This document shows, piece by piece, positions 28,372 through 37,273 of a stretch of DNA of 64,000 bases (the stretch's first letter is position 1; every line of letters begins with the position of its first letter). Both the position numbers and the translations under genes were made by a program. The notes under the pieces are model-generated. The model was not told the DNA's origin. It ran no database searches and saw only the letters and a list, made by a program, of their open reading frames with translations. Source of the DNA: Polaribacter sp. Hel1_85 (GTDB taxonomy: Bacteria > Bacteroidota > Bacteroidia > Flavobacteriales > Flavobacteriaceae); the NCBI RefSeq assembly GCF_000766795.1, contig NZ_JPDS01000001.1, forward strand, positions 1,493,001-1,557,000, given 5' to 3'.

Positions 28372-30024
28372 ATGAAGCTTCAAAGATATAACAAGCTCTT
28401 TACAGTACTCACAAAGTATGGGTTTGAAGATATTGTGGCCAATAGTCAGCTAAAAAAAATTGTTCCAAATAACTTTTTAAAAAAACATCCAGATACACAA
28501 AAATCACTTTCCTTTTCAAAGTTTGAGCGCATTCGAATGGTTTTAGAAGAATTAGGACCAACTTATGTAAAACTGGGTCAAATATTTAGCAATAGAGAAG
28601 ATCTTTTGCCTCCCGATTTAATTAAAGAATTGCAAAAGCTACAAGATCATGTTGCAATAGCTAATAATTTTGATATACATAAAGTTATTGAACAAGAACT
28701 TAAAATTACTATTTCTGAGCATTTTAAATATATAGACGCTACTCCTATTGCTGCTGGTTCACTTGCACAAGTATACAAAGCACAATTAATTACTGGAGAC
28801 GATGTTGTTCTAAAAATTCAACGCCCAAATATTATAGAAATTATTGAAGCAGATATTTTGGTTATGAAACAAATTGCTAAAAACCTTCTTAAATATAGTA
28901 ATCAAGCTAAAGCTTTTCAACCTATGCAAATTGTTGCATCTTTTGAAAAAAGTATTAAAGAAGAACTTCAATTTTTAAGAGAAATAAGTAATATGGAACG
29001 TTTTTCTAAGAATTTTGAAGGCAATGAAGTTATTTACGTTCCAAAAGTATATAAATATTTATCTAGTGATAAACTTATTTGTATGGAATTTATAGATGGC
29101 ATTAAAGTCTCAGAAAATGACATCTTAAATTCTATTAATATAAACCCAGCTATTGTTGCTAAAGTAGGTGTTGATTTGTATTTACAACAAATTTTAGATT
29201 TTGGTTTCTTTCATGCAGATCCTCATCCTGGAAATATTTTTGTACTACCAAAAACTGAACAAATTTGTTTTATAGATTTTGGAATGATGGGTACAATTAT
29301 GCCAAAAGACAAAGAAGCGTTAAGTGATTTTCTTTTATATTTTGTACAAGAAAATGTCACCAAAATTATTACGGTCTTAGAAAAAATAGCAATAAAAACA
29401 GAAATTCCAGATTATAAAAAACTAGAATACGATTTATATGAATTAATGGCAGGAGTTAGTAATACTTCTTTGGGAAATATAAAATTAGCAGACACCTTAA
29501 CACAATTTAAAAGTGTTATGTATACTAATAAAATAGTTTTACCTCATTATTTATATATGTTAATCAGAGCTGTAATAATTATTGAAGGTGTAGGTTTAAA
29601 ACTAGATCCAGAATTTAATATAACAGATAATCTTAAACCTTATATTTCTAAAATTACAAAAAAACGTTTTAGCTTAAAAAGGTTATTTAAAAAGAATTTA
29701 ACTCGTTATCAAGACATTGGTAATCTTATAGATAATCTGCCAGAAGATATAGACACAATTCTTAAGAAAATTAAAGAAGGGAAATTAGTTGTAATTCATG
29801 AACATAAAGGGCTTAGAGAATTTCAAACAGCAACTACCAAAGTAGCAAATCGTTTGGTATTTGCTATTATAATTGCTGCTTTATCTATTGGATCTTCCAT
29901 TTTAGTTATTGCAAAAATGCCCCCCTTAATAAATGGTGTTCCTCTTTTAGGTGCAATGGGATTTATTATTTCTGCAATTTTAGGACTCACAATTATTTTT
30001 TCCGTTTTCAGAAAGAAACATTAA
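28372..30024 (+). CDS. ABC1/AarF (UbiB-like) atypical kinase
   Basis: 550 residues. The N-terminal KxGQ-type motif reads TYVKLGQIFSNRED; the Ala-rich loop AAGSLAQVYKAQL replaces the glycine-rich loop; HADPHPGNIFV is the catalytic loop and CFIDFGMMG the DFG-like motif. Two hydrophobic helices end the chain (FAIIIAALSIGSSILVI and IISAILGLTIIF), as in UbiB. The family supports quinone synthesis or lipid homeostasis. It is behind box 2, 42 bp after the coiled-coil gene; a second family member is at 62278. Confidence 0.9.
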   Translation: MKLQRYNKLFTVLTKYGFEDIVANSQLKKIVPNNFLKKHPDTQKSLSFSKFERIRMVLEELGPTYVKLGQIFSNREDLLPPDLIKELQKLQDHVAIANNFDIHKVIEQELKITISEHFKYIDATPIAAGSLAQVYKAQLITGDDVVLKIQRPNIIEIIEADILVMKQIAKNLLKYSNQAKAFQPMQIVASFEKSIKEELQFLREISNMERFSKNFEGNEVIYVPKVYKYLSSDKLICMEFIDGIKVSENDILNSININPAIVAKVGVDLYLQQILDFGFFHADPHPGNIFVLPKTEQICFIDFGMMGTIMPKDKEALSDFLLYFVQENVTKIITVLEKIAIKTEIPDYKKLEYDLYELMAGVSNTSLGNIKLADTLTQFKSVMYTNKIVLPHYLYMLIRAVIIIEGVGLKLDPEFNITDNLKPYISKITKKRFSLKRLFKKNLTRYQDIGNLIDNLPEDIDTILKKIKEGKLVVIHEHKGLREFQTATTKVANRLVFAIIIAALSIGSSILVIAKMPPLINGVPLLGAMGFIISAILGLTIIFSVFRKKH

Positions 30025-30057
30025 TAAAACCCCATAATACTTGCATAGAAAGTGTTT

Positions 30058-30828
30058 TTAATCATTAGAATACCTATTAAACAAACTTCTTTGTATTACT
30101 TTTTTTGCATCATCTAAAAGTTTTTCAACTTCATGAATAGTTCTCTTTTGGATTTCTGCAATTTCTTCTATTTTTAATTTTTGATTTGTATACAAATAGA
30201 AAGCAGTTCGCATTGAAGAAGGCATATTATGTAAAACTAATTCGATATGTTCGTTTACCTTATCTTCACTTAAATCTTTGTCTAATTTTTCTGATAAAGA
30301 CTTCTCATTATCTTCTACAAAAACTTGGTTTAGACTGTAATCATTATGGTTATAAGAAAGGTCATCTAATTCTTCAATCATTACTAAATCTCCATCTCCA
30401 TCAGTACTAAATTCTTCTTGCATTTCATCCCATTCTGGTTTAGAAAAATCATCAATATTTTTGAAAAATAATTCATTAAATTCTTCCTCTACAATAACAT
30501 CATCTAACAATTTATTTGCTTTTTTAAATAACCAAACATAAAATTTACTTTCATCTTCTACCTCTTCAATATTATCGTATATTGTTATAAAAAGTTCATC
30601 AATAATATCATCTGCTTTATATTTCTCTTTTGAAAAACGCCCCTTTTTTATTGCTATATTTAATCTTTGATTCACATATTTCCTTAATTCTGGTAAAATT
30701 TTTAATACCAATTGATTAAAGGAATATTGATTCTTTTCTTCTTTAAGTTTTATTAAACTAGAAAATGATTTCGTTACAAACAAACGAAACTCATTTTTGT
30801 TTTGATAATAGGAAATGTTCGCTTTCAT
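30058..30828 (-). CDS. Sigma-70-like (ECF-type) factor with acidic linker, copy 1
   Basis: 256 residues. Residues about 38-115 look like sigma region 2 (FNQLVLKILPELRKYV...ADDIIDELFITIYDNI...FYVWLFKKANKLL) and 203-250 like region 4 (LVLHNMPSSMRTAFYLYTNQKLKIEEIAEIQKRTIHEVEKLLDDAKKVI). Between them is an unusual acidic linker of roughly 85 residues, rich in Asp/Glu, with conserved FFKNIDDFSKPEWDEMQEEF. The paralog at 49668 shares the whole architecture. No anti-sigma gene is adjacent. Behind box 3. Confidence 0.75.
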   Translation of the reverse strand: MKANISYYQNKNEFRLFVTKSFSSLIKLKEEKNQYSFNQLVLKILPELRKYVNQRLNIAIKKGRFSKEKYKADDIIDELFITIYDNIEEVEDESKFYVWLFKKANKLLDDVIVEEEFNELFFKNIDDFSKPEWDEMQEEFSTDGDGDLVMIEELDDLSYNHNDYSLNQVFVEDNEKSLSEKLDKDLSEDKVNEHIELVLHNMPSSMRTAFYLYTNQKLKIEEIAEIQKRTIHEVEKLLDDAKKVIQRSLFNRYSND

Positions 30829-30852
30829 AATAAAATAATTTAGATTTATACT

Positions 30853-30895
30853 TAAAGATGCAAAAAAGAAAGCATAAATTAAATGATAAAAATCA
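30853..30895 (-). promoter_or_regulatory. CRP/FNR-type box 3 with -7 element, in a divergent region
   Basis: Site TGATTTTTATCA read on the minus strand (30884-30895), 23 nt, then CATCTTTA (30853-30860) for the sigma-like gene. On the plus strand the same site lies 22 nt before the TAGTTTTG element of the J/KTSC gene, so it may act on both. Confidence 0.6.
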
Positions 30896-30917
30896 GTAAT
30901 AAAACATTTAATATCAG

Positions 30918-30925
30918 TAGTTTTG
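30918..30925 (+). promoter_or_regulatory. -7 promoter element of the J/KTSC gene
   Basis: TAGTTTTG, perfect TAnnTTTG, 26 bp upstream of the ATG. Confidence 0.6.
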
Positions 30926-30951
30926 CACGCATTTAAAAAAATCAGCTTACA

Positions 30952-31398
30952 ATGAAGCGCATAAAAGAATATAAAAAACTTTTTAAAGTAGAAGGTCCTA
31001 TTAATTTAAAAGATCTAAAAAAATCTTATAGAGGTTTGGTTAAAGAATGGCATCCTGATAAATTTACTGATGAAGTAAAAAAAGAAGAAGCAGACATTAT
31101 GAGTACTCAAATTATAGATGGGTATCATTTTTTAGTAAGTATTGCTCCAGAAACTAAAGAAGCAAACTTAGATGCTTATAAAACTACTATTACAGAATTT
31201 CAAGTTGCAGATTGGCATCATAAGGGTATGTTATTAGAAGTTACTTTTACAGATGGTAATAAATATGAATATTTTGGAGTTAGTAAAATTCTTTTTGGAA
31301 AATTTGTAAACGCAAGATCAATGAACAATTTTGGAAAAAGAAACATTTTTAATTCTTTTACTTATAGAAAATCAATGAAAGCTTCTGTAGCAGTTTAA
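30952..31398 (+). CDS. J-domain plus KTSC-domain protein
   Basis: 148 residues. N-terminal J-domain (about 5-55) with the HPD motif at 34-36 in KEWHPDKF, followed by a KTSC-like domain (about 80-135: LLEVTFTDGNKYEYFGVSKILFGKFVNARSMNNFGKRNI). A J-domain should stimulate a DnaK ATPase; KTSC domains are small beta-folds of unclear, possibly nucleic-acid-related function. Divergent from the sigma-like gene, sharing box 3. Confidence 0.85.
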   Translation: MKRIKEYKKLFKVEGPINLKDLKKSYRGLVKEWHPDKFTDEVKKEEADIMSTQIIDGYHFLVSIAPETKEANLDAYKTTITEFQVADWHHKGMLLEVTFTDGNKYEYFGVSKILFGKFVNARSMNNFGKRNIFNSFTYRKSMKASVAV

Positions 31399-31421
31399 GA
31401 ATTTTTCATTTAACAATAGAT

Positions 31422-31458
31422 AAAAAAAGAGATTATATAAAATGTAATCTCTTTTTTT
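31422..31458. terminator. Bidirectional terminator between J/KTSC gene and trxB
   Basis: Perfect 14-bp stem AAAAAAAGAGATTA / TAATCTCTTTTTTT with a 9-nt loop between two convergent genes; T-tract on either strand. Confidence 0.88.
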
Positions 31459-31484
31459 ATTTATAGAAAATACTACTTTGTTGC

Positions 31485-32432
31485 CTATTCTAATGCTCCT
31501 AAATAACGTTCTGCATCTAAAGCAGCCATACAACCTGTACCTGCAGCAGTTACAGCTTGTCTGTACTCTTTATCTTGAATATCTCCAGCAGCAAAAACTC
31601 CTGGTAAATTTGTTTTTGTAGATTTTCCTTTTGTAATTAAATAACCTGTTTCATCCATATCTAAAACACCTTTAAATAAATCTGAATTTGGTTTATGACC
31701 AATTGCAATAAAAACTCCTGTTACAGAAATATCTGTAGTTTCTTTTGTTTGATTATTGATAGCCCTAACACCTTCAACTACATTAGATCCTAAAACCTCA
31801 TCAATTTCAGTATTGTATAAAACTTCAATATTCTTAGTTTTATTAACTCTATGTTGCATTGCTTTAGATGCTCTCATATAATCTTTACGAACCAATATGG
31901 TTACTTTATTACATATATTTGATAAGTAAGTTGCTTCTTCTGCTGCAGTATCTCCTGCTCCAACTACAACTACATCTTGACCTTTATAAAAGAAACCATC
32001 ACAAGTTGCACAAGCAGAAACACCACCACCAATTAAACGTTGTTCACTTTCTAAGCCTAAATATTTTGCAGTTGCACCAGTAGAAATAATTACAGTTTCA
32101 GCTTCAATTTCTTTAGACTCATCCACAATAACTTTATGAATGCCTCCAACTTTATTACTTAAATCTACTTTTGTAACCAAACCAAAACGAACTTCTGTAC
32201 CAAAACGTTCTGCTTGTTTTTTTAAGTCTTCCATCATTGCAGTCCCGTCTGTACCTTCTGCATAACCAGGAAAATTATCAACTTCGGTTGTTGTAGTTAA
32301 TTGACCTCCCATTTGCATACCTGTATACATTATAGGCTTCATATCTGCTCTTGCTGCATATATTGCTGCAGTATATCCTGCAGGACCAGAACCTATAATT
32401 AAACATTTTATTTTTTCTATTGTATCTGACAT
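31485..32432 (-). CDS. trxB: Thioredoxin reductase
   Basis: 315 residues. FAD-binding IIGSGPAGYTAAIYAARA at 12-29, redox-active Cys141-Cys144 (ACATCDG), NADPH-binding VVVGAGDTAAEEATYLS, and the C-terminal GVFAAGDIQD. Reduces thioredoxin with NADPH; candidates in this window are the thioredoxins at 12181 and 50938. Confidence 0.95.
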   Translation of the reverse strand: MSDTIEKIKCLIIGSGPAGYTAAIYAARADMKPIMYTGMQMGGQLTTTTEVDNFPGYAEGTDGTAMMEDLKKQAERFGTEVRFGLVTKVDLSNKVGGIHKVIVDESKEIEAETVIISTGATAKYLGLESEQRLIGGGVSACATCDGFFYKGQDVVVVGAGDTAAEEATYLSNICNKVTILVRKDYMRASKAMQHRVNKTKNIEVLYNTEIDEVLGSNVVEGVRAINNQTKETTDISVTGVFIAIGHKPNSDLFKGVLDMDETGYLITKGKSTKTNLPGVFAAGDIQDKEYRQAVTAAGTGCMAALDAERYLGALE

Positions 32433-32458
32433 AATATTCTGTATCGAATTTTGAACTG

Positions 32459-32466
32459 TAAAAATA
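32459..32466 (-). promoter_or_regulatory. -7 promoter element of trxB
   Basis: TATTTTTA on the minus strand (one mismatch to TAnnTTTG), 26 bp upstream of the ATG. Confidence 0.45.
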
Positions 32467-32569
32467 AAGTTTTTTGGTGCTTTTAAAAACGAATGTTTAT
32501 AAGTTTTAACAATGGAAAAATAGAAATTTAAAATATTTAAACAGAAAGTAATAATAGTAATGATTTTTC

Positions 32570-33655
32570 TTATTTTTTAGGAAGTAACTTTACAATTCCT
32601 AGTTGCTCTACACCAACATAAATAAAACCATCTACACCTTGTTCTACAGAACGAATTCTTCCAATATTTTTTAGCAGCTTTTCTTCCTTAAAAACTTTAT
32701 TTCCTTTTAAAATACATCTTGTTAAATATTGAAACTTTAAAGAACCTACTAAAAGGTTTCCTTTCCATTTTCCATATTTAGCACTGTTTATAAATGCCAT
32801 TCCACTTGGTGCTATTGATGGTGTCCAATAATATATAGGGCTTTCCATTCCTGGAATTGAAGTTTTATCTGTAAATTTAGTTCCACTATAATTTACTCCA
32901 AAACTAGCTTTTGGCCAGCCAAAATTTTTTCCTTTTTTAATAATATTTATTTCATCTCCACCTTTTGGACCATGTTCATGAGACCATATCTCTTTTGTAA
33001 ATGGATTTATTTCCATTCCTTGTGGGTTTCTATGACCGTAACTAAATATTGCTTTTTTTGCATTTTTAGAATTTACAAACGGATTATGTTGTGGAATTGA
33101 ACCATCATCGTTTAAGCGATAAATTTTACCACAATCTTTGGTAATATCCTGTGGGTTTCCATCTCTATCTCCCCTATCTCCAATACTAAAATATACATGA
33201 TTGTTAGAATCAAAAGCAATTCTAGAGCCAAAATGATAACTTTTTGTACTATTTGGTGATGCTTGATACAATACTTCTTGATTAATTAATTGCCCCCCTT
33301 TTAATCTAGCTCTCATTAATGCTGTATTACCTCCATTTCCTTTTCCTAGAGAGGATGCGTAAGTAAAATAAATCCAACCATTTTTTTTATAATTGGGATG
33401 CAACTCTACATCTAAAAAACCACCTTGGCCTCTTAAGTATATTTTAGGAACCCCAGAAATTTCTATTTTTTTCCCATTTTTAAAATGAATCAGCTTTCCT
33501 TCTTTTTCAGTAATTAATATCGAATTATCTGGAAAAAAAGTAAATCCCCAAGGATTCGTTAAATCAGATACAATTAACTCATATTCTCTACTTTGTGAAA
33601 AACAATTAATTACAAGAAAAAAAACAAAAAATAACAGTAAAATATTTCGATTCAT
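32570..33655 (-). CDS. PQQ-dependent soluble sugar dehydrogenase (Asd/GdhB type)
   Basis: 361 residues from the ATG at 33655, which gives a clean signal peptide (MNRNILLLFFVFFLVINCFS). Six-bladed beta-propeller pattern of the soluble glucose/sorbosone dehydrogenase family: NPWGFTFFPDNSILITEKEGKL, RGQGGFLDVELHPNY, SYGHRNPQGMEINP and WSHEHGPKGGDEIN (His and Arg that bind PQQ or Ca). A periplasmic aldose oxidation role is likely; some members bind no PQQ. Confidence 0.87.
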   Translation of the reverse strand: MNRNILLLFFVFFLVINCFSQSREYELIVSDLTNPWGFTFFPDNSILITEKEGKLIHFKNGKKIEISGVPKIYLRGQGGFLDVELHPNYKKNGWIYFTYASSLGKGNGGNTALMRARLKGGQLINQEVLYQASPNSTKSYHFGSRIAFDSNNHVYFSIGDRGDRDGNPQDITKDCGKIYRLNDDGSIPQHNPFVNSKNAKKAIFSYGHRNPQGMEINPFTKEIWSHEHGPKGGDEINIIKKGKNFGWPKASFGVNYSGTKFTDKTSIPGMESPIYYWTPSIAPSGMAFINSAKYGKWKGNLLVGSLKFQYLTRCILKGNKVFKEEKLLKNIGRIRSVEQGVDGFIYVGVEQLGIVKLLPKK

Positions 33656-33704
33656 TTTATATAAATTAAATGATGAATTTAAATACAATATATAAATTTT
33701 ATTC

Positions 33705-33712
33705 TATATTTG
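33705..33712 (+). promoter_or_regulatory. -7 promoter element of tRNA-Pro
   Basis: TATATTTG, perfect TAnnTTTG, 25 bp upstream of the mature tRNA 5' end. Confidence 0.6.
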
Positions 33713-33737
33713 CAGTCCTAAAATTGATGACTATTTT

Positions 33738-33812
33738 CGGGGTGTAGCGTAGCCCGGTCATCGCGCCTCGTTTGGGACGAGGAGGTCGCAGGTTCGAATC
33801 CTGCCACCCCGA
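33738..33812 (+). tRNA. tRNA-Pro (anticodon TGG)
   Basis: Full cloverleaf: acceptor CGGGGTG / CACCCCG with discriminator A, anticodon stem CCTCG/CGAGG with loop TTTGGGA (anticodon TGG), and T-arm GCAGG-TTCGAAT-CCTGC. CCA is not encoded. Followed by a terminator. Confidence 0.96.
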
Positions 33813-33821
33813 CTTAAATTC

Positions 33822-33852
33822 AAAAACCTTGATAAATTTTATCAAGGTTTTT
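33822..33852 (+). terminator. Terminator after tRNA-Pro
   Basis: Stem AAAAACCTTGATA / TATCAAGGTTTTT followed by T9-type tract. Confidence 0.88.
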
Positions 33853-33960
33853 TTTTATTTTAAGCAGTAATGAAAATTAAATTAATATAAATCAAATAAC
33901 AAATTGGTTCAGAATTAAAACAAAATAAATTCCTTCTACATTACTTGTAACTTAATTATA

Positions 33961-34476
33961 TTATTTAATCAGATTATTACTTTTTAACCAATTCACACAA
34001 GCTTTTGGCCAAGATTTACTTCTACCGTTTTTTCCTAAACCAAAACCATGCCCGCCTTTTTCATAAAGATGCATTTCTACTGACACATTATTTTTATTCA
34101 AAGCCAGATAATATTGAATACTATTTTCTACAGGTACAGATTTATCATCAGTTGCATGTATTAAAAATGTTTTAGAAGTTTCTTTGTTTACACCTAGCTC
34201 GTTTGAGAATATTTCTATGTCTGTTTTTGAAGGTACGTTTCCTAATAAATTTATTCTTGAACCTTTATGAGTAATGGCATCGTTCATGGAAATAACCGGA
34301 TAAATCAATATAGAAAAATTAGGTTTTGCACTTATTTCATCATTATCATACACGTTTTTATTATACTGAGTAGATAATGTTGCTGCTAGATGACCACCTG
34401 CTGAAAACCCCATTATACCAATTCTACCTATATTTAAACACCATTTTAGCATCTTAATTTCATCTATCGAAAACTG
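33961..34476 (-). pseudogene. 5'-truncated alpha/beta hydrolase (acetyl-xylan-esterase/BD-FAE type)
   Basis: The frame holds the C-terminal two thirds of an alpha/beta hydrolase: nucleophile elbow GIMGFSAGGHLAA, LIYPVISM, the Asp loop IHATDDKSVP and the His in GGHGFG. Reading upstream on the minus strand the homologous frame continues past the ATG at 34452 (SIDEIKM) to an in-frame TGA at 34477-34479, and the N-terminal 100 or more residues with the HGGG oxyanion motif are absent. So this is a remnant, truncated at its 5' end, beside tRNA-Pro. Confidence 0.8.
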
Positions 34477-34703
34477 TCAGGTTTACCTAATTATTTCATA
34501 AATCCCTAAACTACAAAAGTTATTCTTAATATATTAACTTATACTCATCTTTTTCAAACAACAAAAACACATCAAAAGAAAAAAAATGTAATAAAAGAAA
34601 GTAATTAAGTGATATAAAAAACTTCATTACAAAAGTTACCATCCAACTTTTAAAAAACAAATAGTATTATTATAGAATATTTTCAACAATTACTCCACTC
34701 CCC

Positions 34704-34746
34704 TGACCCAGATCATTTCAGAACTAGCATCTTAATTATAATTTAG
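34704..34746 (+). promoter_or_regulatory. CRP/FNR-type box 4 with -7 element
   Basis: Site TGACCCAGATCA (34704-34715), 23 nt, then TAATTTAG (34739-34746). Drives hsp20. The 300 bp between the truncated esterase and hsp20 holds nothing else that I can see. Confidence 0.72.
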
Positions 34747-34782
34747 ACTTGTTAAAATTGTTTAATTTAAAATTATAAAATT

Positions 34783-35217
34783 ATGTCACTAGTAAAATTT
34801 AAAAGTAGACCTTGGGGAAATCTTATTACATCAGATTTTTTTGATAAAGACGATTTCTTTGGTAATAATGTTTGGAACAAAAAACTAGACGAACCTGCCT
34901 TAAATATTAAAGAAACTGATGAAGCCTTTGAAGTTGAATTAGCAGCACCTGGATTTGCTAAGAAGGATTTTGAAGTAACCATTGATGATGGTTGTCTTAA
35001 TATTTCTGCAGAGAGTTCAAATTCTAAAGAAGAAAAAGAAGAAAACTATACTCGTAAAGAGTTTAGTTATAATTCTTTTGAAAAAAAACTACATCTACCA
35101 GATTCAGTAAAAGAAGAAGATGTTAAAGCTAAATATAAAGATGGTGTACTTAGTTTTAATCTTGTTAAAAAAGAAGAATCTAAGAATCATAAGCCAAAGA
35201 AAATTGAGGTTGTTTAA
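34783..35217 (+). CDS. Hsp20/alpha-crystallin small heat-shock protein
   Basis: 144 residues. The alpha-crystallin domain covers about 38-135: PALNIKETDEAFEVELAAPGFAKKDFEVTIDDGCLNISAE and the closing KDGVLSFNLVKKE (the IXI-like GVL motif). ATP-independent holdase chaperone that keeps unfolding proteins soluble. Directly behind box 4 and followed by its own terminator, so a monocistronic stress gene. Confidence 0.93.
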   Translation: MSLVKFKSRPWGNLITSDFFDKDDFFGNNVWNKKLDEPALNIKETDEAFEVELAAPGFAKKDFEVTIDDGCLNISAESSNSKEEKEENYTRKEFSYNSFEKKLHLPDSVKEEDVKAKYKDGVLSFNLVKKEESKNHKPKKIEVV

Positions 35218-35229
35218 AAACTTCTATTC

Positions 35230-35266
35230 ATTAAAAAGAGGAGTTGGTTTAGCTCCTCTTTTTAAT
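35230..35266 (+). terminator. Terminator after hsp20
   Basis: Perfect 14-bp stem ATTAAAAAGAGGAG / CTCCTCTTTTTAAT with a 9-nt loop. Confidence 0.85.
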
Positions 35267-35316
35267 GGGTAAAAACTAAATTTTAAATTATAGAAAACAA
35301 CAAAAACACAAATGAG

Positions 35317-36684
35317 ATGAAAAATAAACTATATATAATATTAGTAGTAATGATCCTATATAATTTAGGATCAATTGCTCAGGAAAATAAAAAAAATGAT
35401 TCCATTAGACTTAATCAATATGGTCAAAAAGTAAGTTGGCTTAGTTTACACGGAGAAGTTCAAGAAGGTATTTTAAAGTTTACTTCTGATGATAACAGTT
35501 ATTCATTATGGTTAGATAATAGAGTGCAATTTGATGGTGCTTTTTTTTCAAATGATGCATTAAATCCTATTGGTAATGGAGCAACTATTCGTAGAGCCCG
35601 ATTTGCTATTAAAGCAATTATGTGGAATAATTGGTATGCCGAATTAGATTTAGATTTTTCAGGTAGTGCTGTTGAATTAAAAGATGCATATCTTAAATAT
35701 ACCTTTGATTCAGGCGATTTGAATATAAAGGCAGGTCATTTTAGAGAAAGTTTTGGTATGGAAACGACTACAACTTCAAGATATATAACATTTATGGAGC
35801 GCTCTTTAGCTTCTAAATTAGATCCTTCTCGTCATTTAGGCTTACAAGCTAATTATTGGAAAGAAAAGTACTTATTATCTGGTGGTATTCATTTTAATAC
35901 TGTGGGAGATTTAGAAGAATTTGAAATATCACAAGATCACAATAAAGATCTCGGTTTAGATGAAGGATATGCATTTACTGGTAGAGCTGTTTATAGACCT
36001 ATTATTGAGAACGAAAAAGTATTGCACTTTGGTATTGCTGCTACTTATAGAACTCCACAAACGACTGCAGAAGTACCACACTCTTTTAGATACAGCACTC
36101 GATCTCATTCCTCAATAAATAGAAAAAAATATATTGATACTGATGATATCTTAAATGTGGATTACCAAACAATGTTTGATTTTGAATTAGCTGGAGCTTA
36201 CAAAGGCTTCATGTTTCAAGGAGAATATAAACTCATAAATATTAGTAGAATAGATGATTTATCAACAATAAATTTTGATGGATTTTATGCACAAGCTGGT
36301 TACTTGCTTTTTGGAGGAAAATATAACTACAATAAAACAGAAGGTGAGTTTACAAGAATTACTAGAGGAAAAGAGTATGGAGACTTAGAGCTTGCTTTTA
36401 GATATGATTTTGTAGATGCAAATGATTTTGATGCAGCAGTTTATGGTGGATCGGCAGAAGGATATACTTTAGGTCTAAATTATCACTTTAATCCGAATGT
36501 AAAATTTATGTTGAATTACGCCTACAATAACAATGATAGATATGCTAATGGAAAAGGGAAATTATATGTAGGTTACGATGTTGATGGAAACCTATCAACA
36601 GATCCTTCAAAAATTACAGAAACAGAAGGTAATGCAGGAGATGATTTTGGTATGGTATCAATGAGATTAGAAATTGACTTCTAA
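35317..36684 (+). CDS. OprO/OprP-type (phosphate-selective) porin
   Basis: 455 residues with a signal peptide (1-21, ending SIAQ). The body is a chain of alternating beta strands, with the OprP-family segments VQFDGAFFSNDALNPIGNGATIRRARFAIKAIMWNNWYAELDLDFSGSAVELKDAYLKYTF and GHFRESFGMETTTTSRYITFMERSLA. Outer-membrane trimeric channel, anion- or polyphosphate-selective in Pseudomonas. It opens a five-gene group with a lipoprotein, two CYTH-type proteins and a DASS transporter. No clear promoter was found between the hsp20 terminator and this gene. Confidence 0.85.
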   Translation: MKNKLYIILVVMILYNLGSIAQENKKNDSIRLNQYGQKVSWLSLHGEVQEGILKFTSDDNSYSLWLDNRVQFDGAFFSNDALNPIGNGATIRRARFAIKAIMWNNWYAELDLDFSGSAVELKDAYLKYTFDSGDLNIKAGHFRESFGMETTTTSRYITFMERSLASKLDPSRHLGLQANYWKEKYLLSGGIHFNTVGDLEEFEISQDHNKDLGLDEGYAFTGRAVYRPIIENEKVLHFGIAATYRTPQTTAEVPHSFRYSTRSHSSINRKKYIDTDDILNVDYQTMFDFELAGAYKGFMFQGEYKLINISRIDDLSTINFDGFYAQAGYLLFGGKYNYNKTEGEFTRITRGKEYGDLELAFRYDFVDANDFDAAVYGGSAEGYTLGLNYHFNPNVKFMLNYAYNNNDRYANGKGKLYVGYDVDGNLSTDPSKITETEGNAGDDFGMVSMRLEIDF

Positions 36685-36716
36685 TCAAAATTAATAATAT
36701 TTAAAACTATATAAAA

Positions 36717-37271
36717 ATGAAAAATTTAAATTATTTCATACTATTCATAATAACTTTAATAGCAACTGTAAGTTGTGTTGAAGATAAAGTTCTAGAAGAT
36801 ACAGACCCTGATAACACTTACGATGCAGTTGTTAATCTTACGGTTAATTCTACAGATAGTCCTTTAACTAAGATTACTTTTCCATCAAATCCGGTTCCAG
36901 AAACAGACATTAATGTTGTGCTAGTTTATGCAAGTACAGAAACTATTGAAGAAGCACGTATTTATTTTGCAGTTGGTGACACTCCTGAGTATGTAAAAGC
37001 GAATAAAGTTTCAGGTGAAGATGATGCTTCATTTACACAAACCGGAGTTACAATTAACCTAAAAGAAGTAAGTACAGATTTGGGATTATCATTAAGTGAA
37101 ACAAGTGCAAAGGTCTCTTTCTATATTCGTATTGCTACAGATACAGCAGAATATTATTATTCAAATGATGGGTCAATGTATTTAGATGACACTCCAGGAG
37201 GAGGATCTACAGATGAATCAGATGATTTTAAAGATAATCCAGCACTTTGGAACGTATATAATGTTCAATAA
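36717..37271 (+). CDS. Lipoprotein of unknown function
   Basis: 184 residues. Lipobox IATVSC with Cys near residue 20, followed by an acidic, Thr/Ser-rich beta-type chain (VVNLTVNSTDSPLTKITFPSNPVPETDINVVLVYAS). I recognise no domain. It lies 32 bp after the porin gene and 2 bp before the first CYTH-like gene, so it probably works with the porin at the outer membrane. Confidence 0.75.
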   Translation: MKNLNYFILFIITLIATVSCVEDKVLEDTDPDNTYDAVVNLTVNSTDSPLTKITFPSNPVPETDINVVLVYASTETIEEARIYFAVGDTPEYVKANKVSGEDDASFTQTGVTINLKEVSTDLGLSLSETSAKVSFYIRIATDTAEYYYSNDGSMYLDDTPGGGSTDESDDFKDNPALWNVYNVQ

Positions 37272-37273
37272 TT

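Noticed and set aside
33790-33812. tRNA-Pro 3' end as an att site of an integrated island
   Set aside because: No second copy of the tRNA 3' end and no integrase gene was seen in the window, so an island cannot be claimed.
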